DNA of 64,000 bases from Bacteroidota bacterium (GCA_003045895.1 PZPC01000008.1:45681-109680), one strand, 5' to 3'. Shown: positions 1-10,081, numbered from the stretch's first letter. The notes: a model not told the origin generated them from the sequence alone. Program-made: numbers and translations.

Positions 1-662
1 TAAACCATGTATTTTTTGGCATCGCGGTAATCGCGGCCGATGTGCCCGGTGATGGTGCCTTTGTCTTTTTCCAGGTCGCCCCAAACCAGGGCGTAGTACG
101 TCCGTTCAATGGTGTGGTCAAAAAACTGTTTGGCCAGGTGGGTCATGGCAAAATCGGTCTTCGCGATCACCATCAGGCCCGACGTATCTTTGTCGATGCG
201 GTGCACCAGCCCAATGCGGCTGTTGGGGTTGCCGTCCAGCACCGGTAGGTCATCCCCAAAATAATAAGCCAGGCCATTGACCAGGGTTCCCGTCCAGTTG
301 CCTACCCCGGGGTGTACCACCAGTCCGGGCGGCTTGTGGAGAATGAGCAGATCTTCGTCTTCGTAGCGAATATCCAGCGGAATATTCTCCGGCAGCAGGG
401 AAGTTTCTTCGGAGAATGCCCGCGGCAGGACGATATAAATATGTTCGCCGGGTTTCACCTTATGGTTGGCCTTGACGGGCTTGCCATCAACGGTGATGGA
501 ACCCGCTTTAATAGCATTCTGAATGCGATTCCGGGAAGATTGCAGCCGCCCGTGTAGGAACTTGTCTATCCGCAGCTGGTCTTGCTTTGGATCCACAACA
601 ATTTCTTTGGTTTCGAAATAATCATCACTGGCAGTTTCCTGCACTTCTAAATCCTCTTGCAT
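1..662 (-). CDS. RluA-family 23S rRNA pseudouridine synthase (3' end outside window)
   Basis: About 220 N-terminal residues are present; the reading frame runs off the left edge. Residues ~29-70 form an S4-type RNA-binding domain (LRIDKFLHGRL). The catalytic domain follows, with the family motif HRIDKDTSG at residues 154-162, whose first Asp (D157) is the expected catalytic residue that converts uridine to pseudouridine. The order S4 then RluA domain is that of RluD/RluC-type enzymes; the exact target uridine cannot be told. The ATG at 662 is preceded by a TATTTTTG promoter box. Transcribed away from the PLP enzyme gene at 783. The N-terminal ~28 residues are acidic and unlike the conserved domain. 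Confidence 0.93.
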   Translation of the reverse strand, partial: MQEDLEVQETASDDYFETKEIVVDPKQDQLRIDKFLHGRLQSSRNRIQNAIKAGSITVDGKPVKANHKVKPGEHIYIVLPRAFSEETSLLPENIPLDIRYEDEDLLILHKPPGLVVHPGVGNWTGTLVNGLAYYFGDDLPVLDGNPNSRIGLVHRIDKDTSGLMVIAKTDFAMTHLAKQFFDHTIERTYYALVWGDLEKDKGTITGHIGRDYRDAKKYMV

Positions 663-679
663 GGTGGTATTTTGAACTG

Positions 680-687
680 CAAAAATA
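680..687 (-). promoter_or_regulatory. Putative -7 promoter box for the pseudouridine synthase gene
   Basis: Read on the minus strand this is TATTTTTG, a full match to the Bacteroidota -7 consensus TAnnTTTG, 17 bases before the ATG at 662. No convincing TTG is found 17-23 bases further upstream, so only half of the promoter is supported. Confidence 0.45.
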
Positions 688-782
688 ACAATTAATTAGC
701 TTCCAATAGCAAGTCCGCGCGATCTTCGCAACCAACGGTGTACTATTGCCGTTACTTTCACAGCTTTTCAAAACCTACGACT

Positions 783-1982
783 ATGTCAGACCAATCCTTC
801 GGCCCTGGTTCTATTAGTGCACGCGACCCGCAGTGGGAAGCGGGCAACGCGCCGCACCAGTTGCCTATTTACGCTGCTTCCTCTTTTGTTTTCGACAGTA
901 TCGAACAAGGTATTGCTATTTTTGAAGGCGAGCAGCCGGGAAATATCTACTCCCGTTTCGGCAATCCGACCGTAACGGCGGTAGCGGATAAAATTGCCTT
1001 GCTGGAAAGCCGGGGGTTGGCCGTTCCGGCCTTCGGGTTGCTGACCAGCTCCGGCATGGCAGCCATTTCCGTGCTGGCGTTGGGGCTCCTGAAGTCGGGC
1101 GACAGCCTGGTTACACAAGCGGACCTGTACGGTGGCACCGTGGCCTTATTCCGGGATATTTTGCAGCCGCTGGGTATTCAACTCATCACCCATGACCTGC
1201 GCGACGCCGGCGGGTTGACCCAGTTGCTCGAAAAAGAGCCCAGCGTCAGGATGATCTACTGCGAGACCCCCTCCAATCCGGTACTGCGTTGCGTAGACCT
1301 GGAACAACTGGCAGCCCTGGGCAAAGCATACGGTTGCTACACGGTGGTTGACAACACCTTCGCCACCCCCATGTTACAGCAACCGCTGGCCCACGGCATT
1401 GATTTTGTGTTGCATTCCACCACCAAATACCTCAATGGACACGGCACCGGAACCGCCGGGGTGTTGGTTGGTCAGGACGAAGAGCTGGTCAAGGGGAGGC
1501 TGCTGCCGGTTCTCCGCCTACTGGGCTGTAATGCCAGCCCCTGGGAAGCGTGGCTGCTGCACAACGGCATGAAAACCCTGGCGCTGCGCATGGAGCGCCA
1601 CTGCCTGAACGCCCAACTCATCGCCGACTACCTCGCTCCGCACCCACAAGTACAACAAGTCAATTACCTGGGGCTACCGGAACACCCGGACTACGAACTG
1701 GTTCAACGCCAGATGCAAGGCCCCGGTGGCATGATCAGCTTTGAACTTCAGGGCGGCCTGGCGGCGGGAAAAGCCTTCATGAACAAACTCCGTTTTTGCA
1801 CCCTCACCCCTACCCTGGGCGATGTCGATACGTTGGTCTTGCACCCGGCTACCATGTCGCACCGGGCTATACCGCCCGCGATTCGTGCAGCGCACGGCAT
1901 TACCGATGGACTGGTACGCATTTCCGTGGGTATTGAAGATGTGGCGGATATCATCCATGACCTGAAACAGGCATTGGGGTAA
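783..1982 (+). CDS. Trans-sulfuration PLP enzyme (O-acetylhomoserine sulfhydrylase / methionine gamma-lyase type)
   Basis: A 399-residue protein of the Cys/Met-metabolism PLP family, which acts on sulfur amino acids (replacement or elimination at the gamma carbon). The cofactor lysine is K215 in the motif STTKYLNGHG; YSRFGNPT near residue 58 and VVDNTFATP are the usual phosphate-binding and pyridine-nitrogen Asp regions. LYGGT takes the place where methionine gamma-lyases carry a catalytic Cys, which favours an O-acetylhomoserine sulfhydrylase-like enzyme, but sequence alone does not settle the substrate. The frame is open back to a GTG at 738; the ATG at 783 is preferred because the family homology begins just after it. 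It stands alone, divergent from the pseudouridine synthase gene. Confidence 0.93.
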   Translation: MSDQSFGPGSISARDPQWEAGNAPHQLPIYAASSFVFDSIEQGIAIFEGEQPGNIYSRFGNPTVTAVADKIALLESRGLAVPAFGLLTSSGMAAISVLALGLLKSGDSLVTQADLYGGTVALFRDILQPLGIQLITHDLRDAGGLTQLLEKEPSVRMIYCETPSNPVLRCVDLEQLAALGKAYGCYTVVDNTFATPMLQQPLAHGIDFVLHSTTKYLNGHGTGTAGVLVGQDEELVKGRLLPVLRLLGCNASPWEAWLLHNGMKTLALRMERHCLNAQLIADYLAPHPQVQQVNYLGLPEHPDYELVQRQMQGPGGMISFELQGGLAAGKAFMNKLRFCTLTPTLGDVDTLVLHPATMSHRAIPPAIRAAHGITDGLVRISVGIEDVADIIHDLKQALG

Positions 1983-2220
1983 TAGCCCTGGTTTTTAACG
2001 GCTGCTTTTAAAATGCTTCGGTTGTCGTGGTTATAGGTGCTGGCGTTAAACTTCCCTTAACGCTCATTAACCCTCTTTAACCATGGCTGGCACTTACTTA
2101 ACTTTTTCAAAGGCATCTGGCAGGGTGGCTCGCCCTATCTTTAAGGTAGGAATTGTAGCCCGGTCAGACCATTCTCTACAACGAAGCGAAACCCATTGAA
2201 CGACCGTTAAACGAAGAGCC

Positions 2221-3420
2221 ATGAAAAACCTTGCGTCCATTACCAGCATCCTGATCGTCTTTTTATTTTTGTTATTACAAAGCTGTTCTTCTGCTGAAAA
2301 ACTGGTAGAAACCGGCCAGTACGACCAGGCTATTGCCCTGGCTCAAAAGCGGCTGAGTGGCAAAGACCGGAAGAATCCTAAACTGGTACGGGCTGCCGAA
2401 GATGCCTTTGCCAAGATTACGGTGCGCAATCTCCGCGAGATCGACCGGCTGAAAGGGGCCAATCAGGACGAAAACTGGGGCACCATCAACAGCCTCTACC
2501 GCGACATCCGCAAGCGGCAGGACGCCCTGGCTCCCTTGTTACCCCTCACGGACAAGAATGGTTACACGGCCACCTTCAATTTTGTGGAAGTTGACCGACT
2601 GGAGCAGGAAAGCCGCAACAAGGCGGCTGCCTATCACTACCAGGAAGCTAACCGATTGCTGGCCCTCGCCGAAAAAGGAGATAAGCCTGCGGCCCGTGCC
2701 GCTTACCGGGACCTGGAGCAAACCCTGCGTTATTTCCGCAATTACCGCGATGCGGCACAGCTGCAAAACCGGGCCCATGAGTTGGGTACAACCCACATTG
2801 TGGTGAAGGTCGAAAATGTAGCCCCGGTGGTGACTCCCGTAGCTTTTGAACGCCAGTTGCAGCAAGTCAACGTGGCCGACCTCAACAATTTCTGGCAGCA
2901 GTACCACCTGGACAACAATCCTCGCTTTGCGTATGACTACCAGATCAAGTTGAAAATCACGCAAATTTCCGTTAGTCCGGAAGTCGTGCGCGAACGCGAA
3001 TACGTAGACACCCGCACCATTGAGGACGGCTACGAATACATCTTAGATACCCGCGGCAACGTGAAGAAAGACTCTTTGGGCAACGACATCAAGGTGCCGA
3101 AAAAAATAACCATTCAGGCTGTTGTCCTGGAAGTGTTGCAGCAGAAAGAAGCTACCGTAGCGGGAACCGTAGAGGTATACAACCTGCACGAACGGCGCCT
3201 GGTCCGTTCACAGCCGCTGAACGCTACCACGGTATTCGAGAACTATGCTTCTACTTTCCGGGGAGATGAAAGAGCTCTGAGCAATGATACGCGCCGTCGG
3301 ATCGGGAACCGTCCGGTACCGTTCCCACCCAACGAAGTGATGATCCTGCAAGCAGCCGACGAGTTGAAGCCCGCCCTGATGGATCGGATTCTGGATTACA
3401 ATAACCTGGTACAGCTTTAA
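2221..3420 (+). CDS. Lipoprotein of unknown function
   Basis: A 399-residue protein with a lipoprotein signal peptide: a hydrophobic stretch at residues 8-19, then the lipobox LQSC with the modified cysteine at position 22. Residues ~26-70 look like a helical TPR-type pair (GQYDQAIALAQ), followed by a longer alpha/beta region without a motif I recognise. It should sit in the outer or inner membrane facing the periplasm. It is a single-gene unit: 238 bases separate it from the PLP enzyme gene and a strong terminator hairpin follows at 3517. I cannot assign a function. Confidence 0.85.
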   Translation: MKNLASITSILIVFLFLLLQSCSSAEKLVETGQYDQAIALAQKRLSGKDRKNPKLVRAAEDAFAKITVRNLREIDRLKGANQDENWGTINSLYRDIRKRQDALAPLLPLTDKNGYTATFNFVEVDRLEQESRNKAAAYHYQEANRLLALAEKGDKPAARAAYRDLEQTLRYFRNYRDAAQLQNRAHELGTTHIVVKVENVAPVVTPVAFERQLQQVNVADLNNFWQQYHLDNNPRFAYDYQIKLKITQISVSPEVVREREYVDTRTIEDGYEYILDTRGNVKKDSLGNDIKVPKKITIQAVVLEVLQQKEATVAGTVEVYNLHERRLVRSQPLNATTVFENYASTFRGDERALSNDTRRRIGNRPVPFPPNEVMILQAADELKPALMDRILDYNNLVQL

Positions 3421-3516
3421 GGCAGCTCCCCCCCAAGGGCAAATTTAATCAACTACCGCAGTAGAAAACCAAACCCCAAACACGCCCCCAACCCTTGGGT
3501 ATAAACCAAATGTAAG

Positions 3517-3552
3517 GCCCATCATCCGCACGGACGATGGGCTCTTTTTTTT
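3517..3552 (+). terminator. Rho-independent terminator
   Basis: An 11-pair stem with one A-C mismatch (GCCCATCATCC against GGACGATGGGC), loop about 4 bases, followed by eight T. It ends the lipoprotein gene at 3420 and separates it from the convergent gene ending at 3563. Confidence 0.85.
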
Positions 3553-3562
3553 ACCGCTATTA

Positions 3563-6500
3563 TTATTGTACCGCCTGGATACGGCGCAGGAACAAATTGG
3601 CCGAACCAGCATCTACCGCCTGGATCTCGTAAGTTTCGCCATCAGGCATTTTGGTGATGAGTTCACTGGCCTTCATCCCTTCCAATTGTTGCATGAAAAC
3701 CGTATTGTTGGAAGTGATACTGAGGATGCCACTTTTGAAACCAAAGAAATAAAACAACCCACTGGGCGATTTCAGGTACACGTACAAGCGGTCGTCTTTT
3801 TCGGCACTGGGCATTTTGAGTTCGACATAACATTCAACGGTCTTGTTCAGGGATTCTCCGTTGATGCTAATGAGTCCATTTTCCTTGCTGGTAGACACGA
3901 ATGACTGGTAGTCTTCGTGCCACTTCATGGGCAATTTACTGAACAAGAACGCGTAGGGGTTCACCCGTTTAGGCATATCCAGAAAGCCGAGAGCCAGCCC
4001 ATCCAGCGCATCACGCCGTTCTTTGGATTCCGGAAACAGTTCTTCCACCGTCTTCTTAAAGAAGGCAATGTCCGTCAGGTAGCCGATGGGGCGGGCCTCA
4101 AAGGCAGCGGAGACAAAATCATTGAACACAATTTTCATTAAGGCTTCGGGCATTGGCATCTTTAGGCCCATCATCCATTCTGCTGTGACCTCAATTTTCT
4201 CCACTTCCGGAGCTGGTTCTGGTTCTACCGGCACCAACGGTTCGTCAGCCAACATAATATTGGGCTTATTATCAACGCTATCAGCAGCCTCCTCTTCCGG
4301 CTTAGGGGGCGGAAAAGTAGTGAAGGCGCGGCCAGCAGCGTCGACACTCACGTATTTCAACTCGGAACCCAGGGTAAACTTTCCTTCGAATTCAGCGCTG
4401 CCATCGCTGTTTTTGAAAAGCATCTTATTCCCCACCCTTTCGTTCCTAACGACCACCGAAGAGTCGCCGAACACAAACTGATCTTTATCCTTCAGGTACC
4501 GGAATACGCCTTTAGAAAGGGATAGCATCGGCCGATCTTTGCGAAACAGCAGCGGAGTCAGGATTCGCGGGTAAATCGTACCAAATTCTTTGGACAGGAA
4601 TAAGCCGGTAAAAAGTGGTTCGCTATCGTAACTCTTGGGGACATCGTAATTGATAACGAGGTCGTTTTTATCACCTTCGAAACTGACGGTAAACCAGTAT
4701 TTATTGGGTAAATTTTCAGCAACGATTCGGGCAAAACCATTAAAATTTAAACTTTTCGACCCGGCATCCAGGCTAATGGTACCCCGAAACTGGGTTTTAT
4801 TATCGATGTAGAAAGTATCTGCGGGTTCTATTTCACCGGTTGCCCGGGTAGCGGTCAGCTTATCCTTGTAAGCGCCCTTCCCGATAGGCTGGCCAATGAT
4901 ATTCTGCAACTCGAATTCTTGTTGGTGAGTGCCTACGTTGTACTCATAAAAACCGCTGGCTTCGTACATGCGGCGGCCTTTGACCGCGACGGTAGCCCGG
5001 TTGATGACGTGGTACCGGTTGATGGTATCGGCAATGATCCGGGCATTCTTCAAAATTGCCATTTCTGCATTTGGGGCAATCTCCACGTACTGGCTGTCGG
5101 GGTAGATTAAAGCATCAGCAGTCACAATGTAGTCTACACCCACAATTTGCAGCAAGCTATTTTTCAGGTTATAAGTGGCTTCCTTACCCCGGAATCTGAG
5201 CGAATCCTGATCGGGGTGGATAGAAGTAAACAAGGCGGGTTGTCCCTCCTCCGACTCAAACTTAATCGTGCTGCCTTTCATGTCCCAGTCGAACTCGTTC
5301 ATGGTGGTGAGGTACTGGTTGTAGGGCAAAATGGTCACCACCGATTCGTCGTTGGCCTCGAAGTGGCCAATACTTTTATCAAAGTCGAGGGAGCCTTTGA
5401 CGTTGCTGGTTTCCAGCGCCAGGCGATCACCTACCTCCAGTGCTTTAATCTGGATATTCATGGTGTCGGCCTGGGCGTCGTTCGGGCCAAAAGAAAAAAT
5501 CGGGGAATTAGCTACGGCCAGGCTCCAACCGAGTTTTCCGGCACCACGCAAACTTGCGGGTGTGAGTACCAGCGACCCATCGAGCTGGTGATCACCTTGT
5601 TTAAACATTTCAAAAGGTGCCTCGGCACTTCTTACAATCAAACTGTCACTATAGGGGCGCCATTCGATATTTACCTGTTCACCGTGCACCTCCGGCACGG
5701 GTACAGGCCCTTCCCGGTCTTCCTGCAGATCAAAAGCTTCTGCGCTTCCAGTCGTCAGTTTAGGCATAAAAGTCAGGTCATCCGAATTAATCTTAGCCGC
5801 CAGGTAATCTAAGCGTCCTTTGCCGAGCAGGCCTTTGTTGCTCAGGTCCAATTCACCCGAAAAAGTGCCTTTGTTGTCATAGGTAGGAAAACCGGCGGTG
5901 GGCGTTTTGGTCGAAAAGCCCAGCGACTGATCTTCCTCCTGCAAGACCAGGGTTTCATTAATTTCAGGAAACATGTTGTTGGAAAAGAGCCGGCCCTTGA
6001 ACTTCACATCCTGAGGTCCGAAAATATCGAGGTGATCAAAGGTAAAAGGCTGCAATTCAAAGAAAAAAGAATCGCGGGCATAGACACCACCCTGGGTGGT
6101 CGTTTTATCGTAGTAAACGAAACTGTTGGTCTTGCTTTGCAGCGATGGAAAGATGAAAATATTTTTTCGTCCCGACTTATTGTTCGGTGCATCCACCAGT
6201 AAAACACCACTGAGGTGCTCAATGCGGGAATCCATACTCAGGGCAATGGGTTGCTGGTTATCGTCTACGGCACCCGTTGGGATAAACAGATCGAAATAAC
6301 GAACAGAATCCATTTGAACAATAAAATCCTGGTATTTAAAACGGAAATCTTTACCCTCGAATACAGCAAAACCGGCAAAAAGGCGGCCATCAAAATCAAA
6401 ATTGCGATCCCCCCGCAGGTAGGCTTGCTGCGCGGCCGGCCGGGCAGCTACCCGCTGCGTCTTACTGAATTCGATTTTATTGACGCCATTGAGCAGGGAA

Positions 6501-8161
6501 TACCCATTCGACAGGCTGATGGTGGCATTCACCGTATCAGACTGGGAAACCAGGCGCAAAAAATCGTAGTCGACATTGCCCGCATCGGCATTGACGTAGT
6601 GGTAAATTTTGTCTTTCATCTCGACCTCCTGCGTCTCCGGATCGTAGTTGATAAACCCTTTGCTCACCAGGTCATAAATGAGTGGCGTTATTCCTTCTAC
6701 CGTAAAGCGGGAATTGATCCGACTGGCTAACAACGAAGCGGGGATAAAATTCGTGCCTTCTTTTTCGGCCGTAGCCTTCATGATGGCCAAAGGGTTTGCG
6801 GTAGCAATACTTTGAATTTGTTCGTATTCCCGCTGGTTGAAGTAATCCAGGGATTCGAAAGTGACATCATTTTTACTAACAAAGCTAACGGTAGGACGGC
6901 CGATGACCAGCGAATCCTGGTTGAGGTACGCCTTGAGGAAATCGGCATCGATATTCATCTGGTGTAAACTGTGGAAGAAGGGGTACCGCTCGGTACCTTT
7001 CTTTCCCCGGCTGAGCTCCAGCGACAAATCGCTGAGGTTGAGCCGGACGTTGGCAGCAGGATGAAAAAGGCTGTCGGCCGCCAGGTAAAGCACCGAGCGA
7101 ATATCTTCACCAATAATGCGGCCCTGGTCTTTAACGGAGATGAGGTTACCCACTCCCAGGTAGCGGGGTTGGTTTAATTTGTTGAGCACCAGGAGTTCAG
7201 CAGGCCAGCTTTTGTCTCCTACGGCAAAGACGGTCGACCCGTGCAACCGAAAGCCGCCCCGCAGCCGGACACCTTCACCAACATTCGAAATATTGATATA
7301 CTTATCATCTGATTCAAACCGGGGATAAGTGGTACGGCTATCGTCAGCAACCAATTTATCGGAAAAAGACCCTTTGATTTTTTTTGCGCCAAAATACAGT
7401 GGGAAGGTAAGGTACGCTACCGGCGCTTCGTACAAACTGCTGATGGTACTGATGGTATATTGTTCCAGGTCAACGGAAACGGCACTTCCCAGGCCCGTGC
7501 GTTGCCAGTTGGTTTTTCCACCCGCCCCCCGCAACTCATTCTCCAACGGAAGATAAGTGAAATTAGCCTGGGTGATGGTCAGGGTATCATCCGATCGGAG
7601 AGCGGTCAGGATCGCCTGCTCTACCTTAAGGATGGGTTCTTCGTTGTAGGACCAGGTGTAATTATCAGCAAAGGCAAACCAACTGATGCTGGCAGGTGAG
7701 TACTTGATGGCATTGAATGCGTAGAAATCCCGGGAAAAGGAGAGAAAACTGGTGATGCTATTGGCTCGAAAATTGGCCTCATCAGCCAGCATCTGCTTAA
7801 AAACAGCTTGCCATTCGGCAAACTGGCTGCTTTGTCCGGCGTACTGCTTAATGTTCACCAATGCTTCCAGGTAATTCTGAAAATGCGGCGTCGCTCCCAG
7901 GCGCAAACTGCGCATGGTCAATCCCGTGTTTACGATCAGGGTTTGCTCCTCGGGGCTAAACCCGCCGCCGGAAAATACTTTGATAAAACTGCGGTAGGCT
8001 TCTTCCACCGGCTTGGGCTTCCCGTTGGTCATTAGCGTCTGCAGCTCCTCTAAAAATTCGACCTGTTGCTGGGCAGGCGACATAGAATCCTGAGCGGTCT
8101 GGCCGGTGACAGCAGCTATCCAACCAAGCGAAATGGTCAGGGCAAATAACAATCGCAACAT
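3563..8161 (-). CDS. Very large exported protein of unknown function
   Basis: A 1532-residue protein starting with a signal peptide (hydrophobic residues 3-18, cleavage probably after VTG near residue 20). The first ~250 residues look helical; the rest is mostly beta-type sequence with alternating polar and hydrophobic residues and many Asp/Asn turns. The stretch around residues 1000-1060 (GKEATYNLKNSLLQI, ADALIYPDSQYVEI) reminds me of the OstA/LptA beta-jellyroll fold, but this is only an impression. Residues ~1285-1340 are a Pro/Glu-rich linker, and the last ~190 residues form a separate domain. There is no T9SS sorting domain at the C-terminus. It is the last gene of a leftward run, 46 bases behind prmA. 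A periplasmic or outer-membrane location is likely; function unknown. Confidence 0.88.
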   Translation of the reverse strand: MLRLLFALTISLGWIAAVTGQTAQDSMSPAQQQVEFLEELQTLMTNGKPKPVEEAYRSFIKVFSGGGFSPEEQTLIVNTGLTMRSLRLGATPHFQNYLEALVNIKQYAGQSSQFAEWQAVFKQMLADEANFRANSITSFLSFSRDFYAFNAIKYSPASISWFAFADNYTWSYNEEPILKVEQAILTALRSDDTLTITQANFTYLPLENELRGAGGKTNWQRTGLGSAVSVDLEQYTISTISSLYEAPVAYLTFPLYFGAKKIKGSFSDKLVADDSRTTYPRFESDDKYINISNVGEGVRLRGGFRLHGSTVFAVGDKSWPAELLVLNKLNQPRYLGVGNLISVKDQGRIIGEDIRSVLYLAADSLFHPAANVRLNLSDLSLELSRGKKGTERYPFFHSLHQMNIDADFLKAYLNQDSLVIGRPTVSFVSKNDVTFESLDYFNQREYEQIQSIATANPLAIMKATAEKEGTNFIPASLLASRINSRFTVEGITPLIYDLVSKGFINYDPETQEVEMKDKIYHYVNADAGNVDYDFLRLVSQSDTVNATISLSNGYSLLNGVNKIEFSKTQRVAARPAAQQAYLRGDRNFDFDGRLFAGFAVFEGKDFRFKYQDFIVQMDSVRYFDLFIPTGAVDDNQQPIALSMDSRIEHLSGVLLVDAPNNKSGRKNIFIFPSLQSKTNSFVYYDKTTTQGGVYARDSFFFELQPFTFDHLDIFGPQDVKFKGRLFSNNMFPEINETLVLQEEDQSLGFSTKTPTAGFPTYDNKGTFSGELDLSNKGLLGKGRLDYLAAKINSDDLTFMPKLTTGSAEAFDLQEDREGPVPVPEVHGEQVNIEWRPYSDSLIVRSAEAPFEMFKQGDHQLDGSLVLTPASLRGAGKLGWSLAVANSPIFSFGPNDAQADTMNIQIKALEVGDRLALETSNVKGSLDFDKSIGHFEANDESVVTILPYNQYLTTMNEFDWDMKGSTIKFESEEGQPALFTSIHPDQDSLRFRGKEATYNLKNSLLQIVGVDYIVTADALIYPDSQYVEIAPNAEMAILKNARIIADTINRYHVINRATVAVKGRRMYEASGFYEYNVGTHQQEFELQNIIGQPIGKGAYKDKLTATRATGEIEPADTFYIDNKTQFRGTISLDAGSKSLNFNGFARIVAENLPNKYWFTVSFEGDKNDLVINYDVPKSYDSEPLFTGLFLSKEFGTIYPRILTPLLFRKDRPMLSLSKGVFRYLKDKDQFVFGDSSVVVRNERVGNKMLFKNSDGSAEFEGKFTLGSELKYVSVDAAGRAFTTFPPPKPEEEAADSVDNKPNIMLADEPLVPVEPEPAPEVEKIEVTAEWMMGLKMPMPEALMKIVFNDFVSAAFEARPIGYLTDIAFFKKTVEELFPESKERRDALDGLALGFLDMPKRVNPYAFLFSKLPMKWHEDYQSFVSTSKENGLISINGESLNKTVECYVELKMPSAEKDDRLYVYLKSPSGLFYFFGFKSGILSITSNNTVFMQQLEGMKASELITKMPDGETYEIQAVDAGSANLFLRRIQAVQ

Positions 8162-8207
8162 AAATTTCTTTAATTTTCTTGTCCAGGTAGCGTTTTTAAG
8201 GCACCAA

Positions 8208-9044
8208 TTACAAAGGTCGTTGGTAATGCAGCATCAGCCAACCTTCTCTTTCGCGTTGGCCTACTTTTTTCCAGCCCTGCAAGATGGCTTCTGCTTCGAC
8301 CAATGTCTGATCTTGCCGAAGAATGCCGGAAACCAGTAAATCACCGCCTGCTTCAGTTCGCTCGTATAACGCCCCCAGACTAGCGAGTATTACATTGCGG
8401 TTAATGTTAGCCAAGATCACCTGGTATTTTCGCCGGGGTACGGCCGACAGGTCGCCGGTGTAGACCGCGATATCCGCTACCTGATTCACGGCCATATTGA
8501 CCAGGGTGTTCTCCGTGGCCGGTGGCTCAATATCTACGGCATCGGTCATACCGGCACCTAATTTTTGGGCAAGAATCGCCAGAATCCCCGTCCCACAGCC
8601 AAAGTCAAAAACACTTTTGCCGGTCCACTCCAATTCCCCCATCCGTTCCATCATCAGATAAGTCGTGGCGTGGTGTCCCGTACCAAAAGCCATCCGGGGA
8701 TGGATGAGTAATTCGTAGGTAACCCCAACAAAAGAAGGGTGAAATTCGGCCCTGACCCCTACAAAATTCCCCACCTGCACGGGCTGAAAAGCGGCTTCCC
8801 ACTGTTCGTTCCAGTTTTGGTCAGGCAACAACTCCCGTTCCCAGGCACAAGAAAAGTTGGCAACAATGGCTTTTAATTCCTGCTCTACGGCCGTATCCGT
8901 CAGGCTTACCGGCAGGTAGCCTGTGAGCGAATTTTCCGCTTCCAGAAAACCATTAAAGGGCAGTTCTTCCAGTCGACACAGCATGCGCTCCATCGGTTCG
9001 CCACCGAGGTGGAAAGTATATATCCAGTAACCAGCACTATCCAT
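8208..9044 (-). CDS. prmA: Ribosomal protein L11 methyltransferase
   Basis: A 278-residue SAM-dependent methyltransferase that methylates ribosomal protein L11. PRMAFGTGHHATT at residues 116-128 is the PrmA signature; VFDFGCGTGILA at 145-156 is the SAM-binding motif I loop; LANINRN at 211-217 matches the family's substrate-site motif. The N-terminal ~100 residues correspond to the L11-recognition domain, and the length fits the family. The ATG overlaps the stop codon of folD by 8 bases (ATGGATAG), which points to translational coupling in a folD-prmA operon. Confidence 0.96.
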   Translation of the reverse strand: MDSAGYWIYTFHLGGEPMERMLCRLEELPFNGFLEAENSLTGYLPVSLTDTAVEQELKAIVANFSCAWERELLPDQNWNEQWEAAFQPVQVGNFVGVRAEFHPSFVGVTYELLIHPRMAFGTGHHATTYLMMERMGELEWTGKSVFDFGCGTGILAILAQKLGAGMTDAVDIEPPATENTLVNMAVNQVADIAVYTGDLSAVPRRKYQVILANINRNVILASLGALYERTEAGGDLLVSGILRQDQTLVEAEAILQGWKKVGQREREGWLMLHYQRPL

Positions 9045-9918
9045 AAATCGTTTTTTTACTGGCGCTCAAGGTATTCATCAGCAACGAAACCACCGTCATT
9101 TGTCCAACGCCACCAGGAACGGGCGTAATAAAGCTACATTTGGGGGAAACGTTCGGAAAATCCACATCACCTACCAGTCGGTACCCACGAGCAGCTGTTG
9201 GATCATCGATCCGATTGATTCCTACATCAATGACAACAGCACCGGGTTTGACCATGTCGGCCGTAATGGTATTGGGGCTGCCCACAGAGGCTACGATAAT
9301 ATCAGCGCGCAGGGTATGCTCAGCCAGGTTGGCTGTCCGGCTGTGGCAGAGGGTAACCGTAGCATCACCCACGGGTCCCTTGCGGGAAAGCAGGATACTA
9401 ATGGGAGTTCCCACAATGTTGCTGCGCCCCACAACGACCACCTCTTTACCCGCCGTGGCAATGCCATAGCGGCGGAGGGTTTCGATGATTCCACACGGCG
9501 TTGCCGGCAAATAGCAAGGCATCCCGAGAGCCATACGGCCCATGTTCACCGGATGAAAACCATCGACATCCTTGGCGGGGTCGATGGCCAGGGTGAGGGT
9601 TTCCTCGTCGAGATGATCGGGTAAAGGCAACTGCACAATAAACCCGTCAATACCAGGATCGTGGTTCAATTCCTGGATAATATGCAACAATTCAGCCTGA
9701 GAGACATCACTTGGCCTCCGAATGAGCGTAGAGTGAAAACCCACTTGTTCACAAGATTTCACTTTATTGCGGACGTAAACCTGGCTAGCAGGATTGTCGC
9801 CAACCAAAATGGCTGCCAGATGGGGTACTTTACCCCCCTTACTGAGGAGAGCAGCTACTTCTTCTGCTATTTCTTCTTTAATTTGGCGTGCCAAATATTT
9901 TCCGTCTAATAGTTCCAT
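9037..9918 (-). CDS. folD: Bifunctional methylenetetrahydrofolate dehydrogenase / methenyl-THF cyclohydrolase
   Basis: A 293-residue enzyme of one-carbon metabolism that interconverts 5,10-methylene-THF and 10-formyl-THF. YVRNKVKSC contains the catalytic Lys (K52), QLPLP lies at 96-100, the active-site Asp is D120 in DVDGFHP, GRSNIVGTP at 164-172 belongs to the NADP-binding fold, and PVPGGVGQMT is near the C-terminus. The frame is open 16 codons further upstream (to 9966), but a TATCTTTG promoter box at 9939-9946 lies inside that extension, so the ATG at 9918 is the better start. It overlaps prmA by 8 bases. Confidence 0.96.
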   Translation of the reverse strand: MELLDGKYLARQIKEEIAEEVAALLSKGGKVPHLAAILVGDNPASQVYVRNKVKSCEQVGFHSTLIRRPSDVSQAELLHIIQELNHDPGIDGFIVQLPLPDHLDEETLTLAIDPAKDVDGFHPVNMGRMALGMPCYLPATPCGIIETLRRYGIATAGKEVVVVGRSNIVGTPISILLSRKGPVGDATVTLCHSRTANLAEHTLRADIIVASVGSPNTITADMVKPGAVVIDVGINRIDDPTAARGYRLVGDVDFPNVSPKCSFITPVPGGVGQMTVVSLLMNTLSASKKTIYG

Positions 9919-9938
9919 GCTTCTTTTTCGGTGAGTGG

Positions 9939-9946
9939 CAAAGATA
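9939..9946 (-). promoter_or_regulatory. Putative -7 promoter box for folD-prmA
   Basis: Read on the minus strand it is TATCTTTG, a full match to TAnnTTTG, 20 bases before the chosen folD ATG. No TTG at the proper distance is evident. Confidence 0.5.
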
Positions 9947-10081
9947 GTTGATTTGATCAATTGCACGATCCTTTGGGCGGTGAATGCCGCACGGATTGCG
10001 CACAGATTTACCAGAACGTCCTGGGAATGGCCAAATGCCGGTTATTTGGTAAGGAACGAAAACAGACTTCGATAAAATAAA

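Noticed and set aside
738..782. 15-codon extension of the PLP enzyme from a GTG
   Set aside because: GTG start, no conservation expected there, and a promoter-like TACTTTCA lies inside it.
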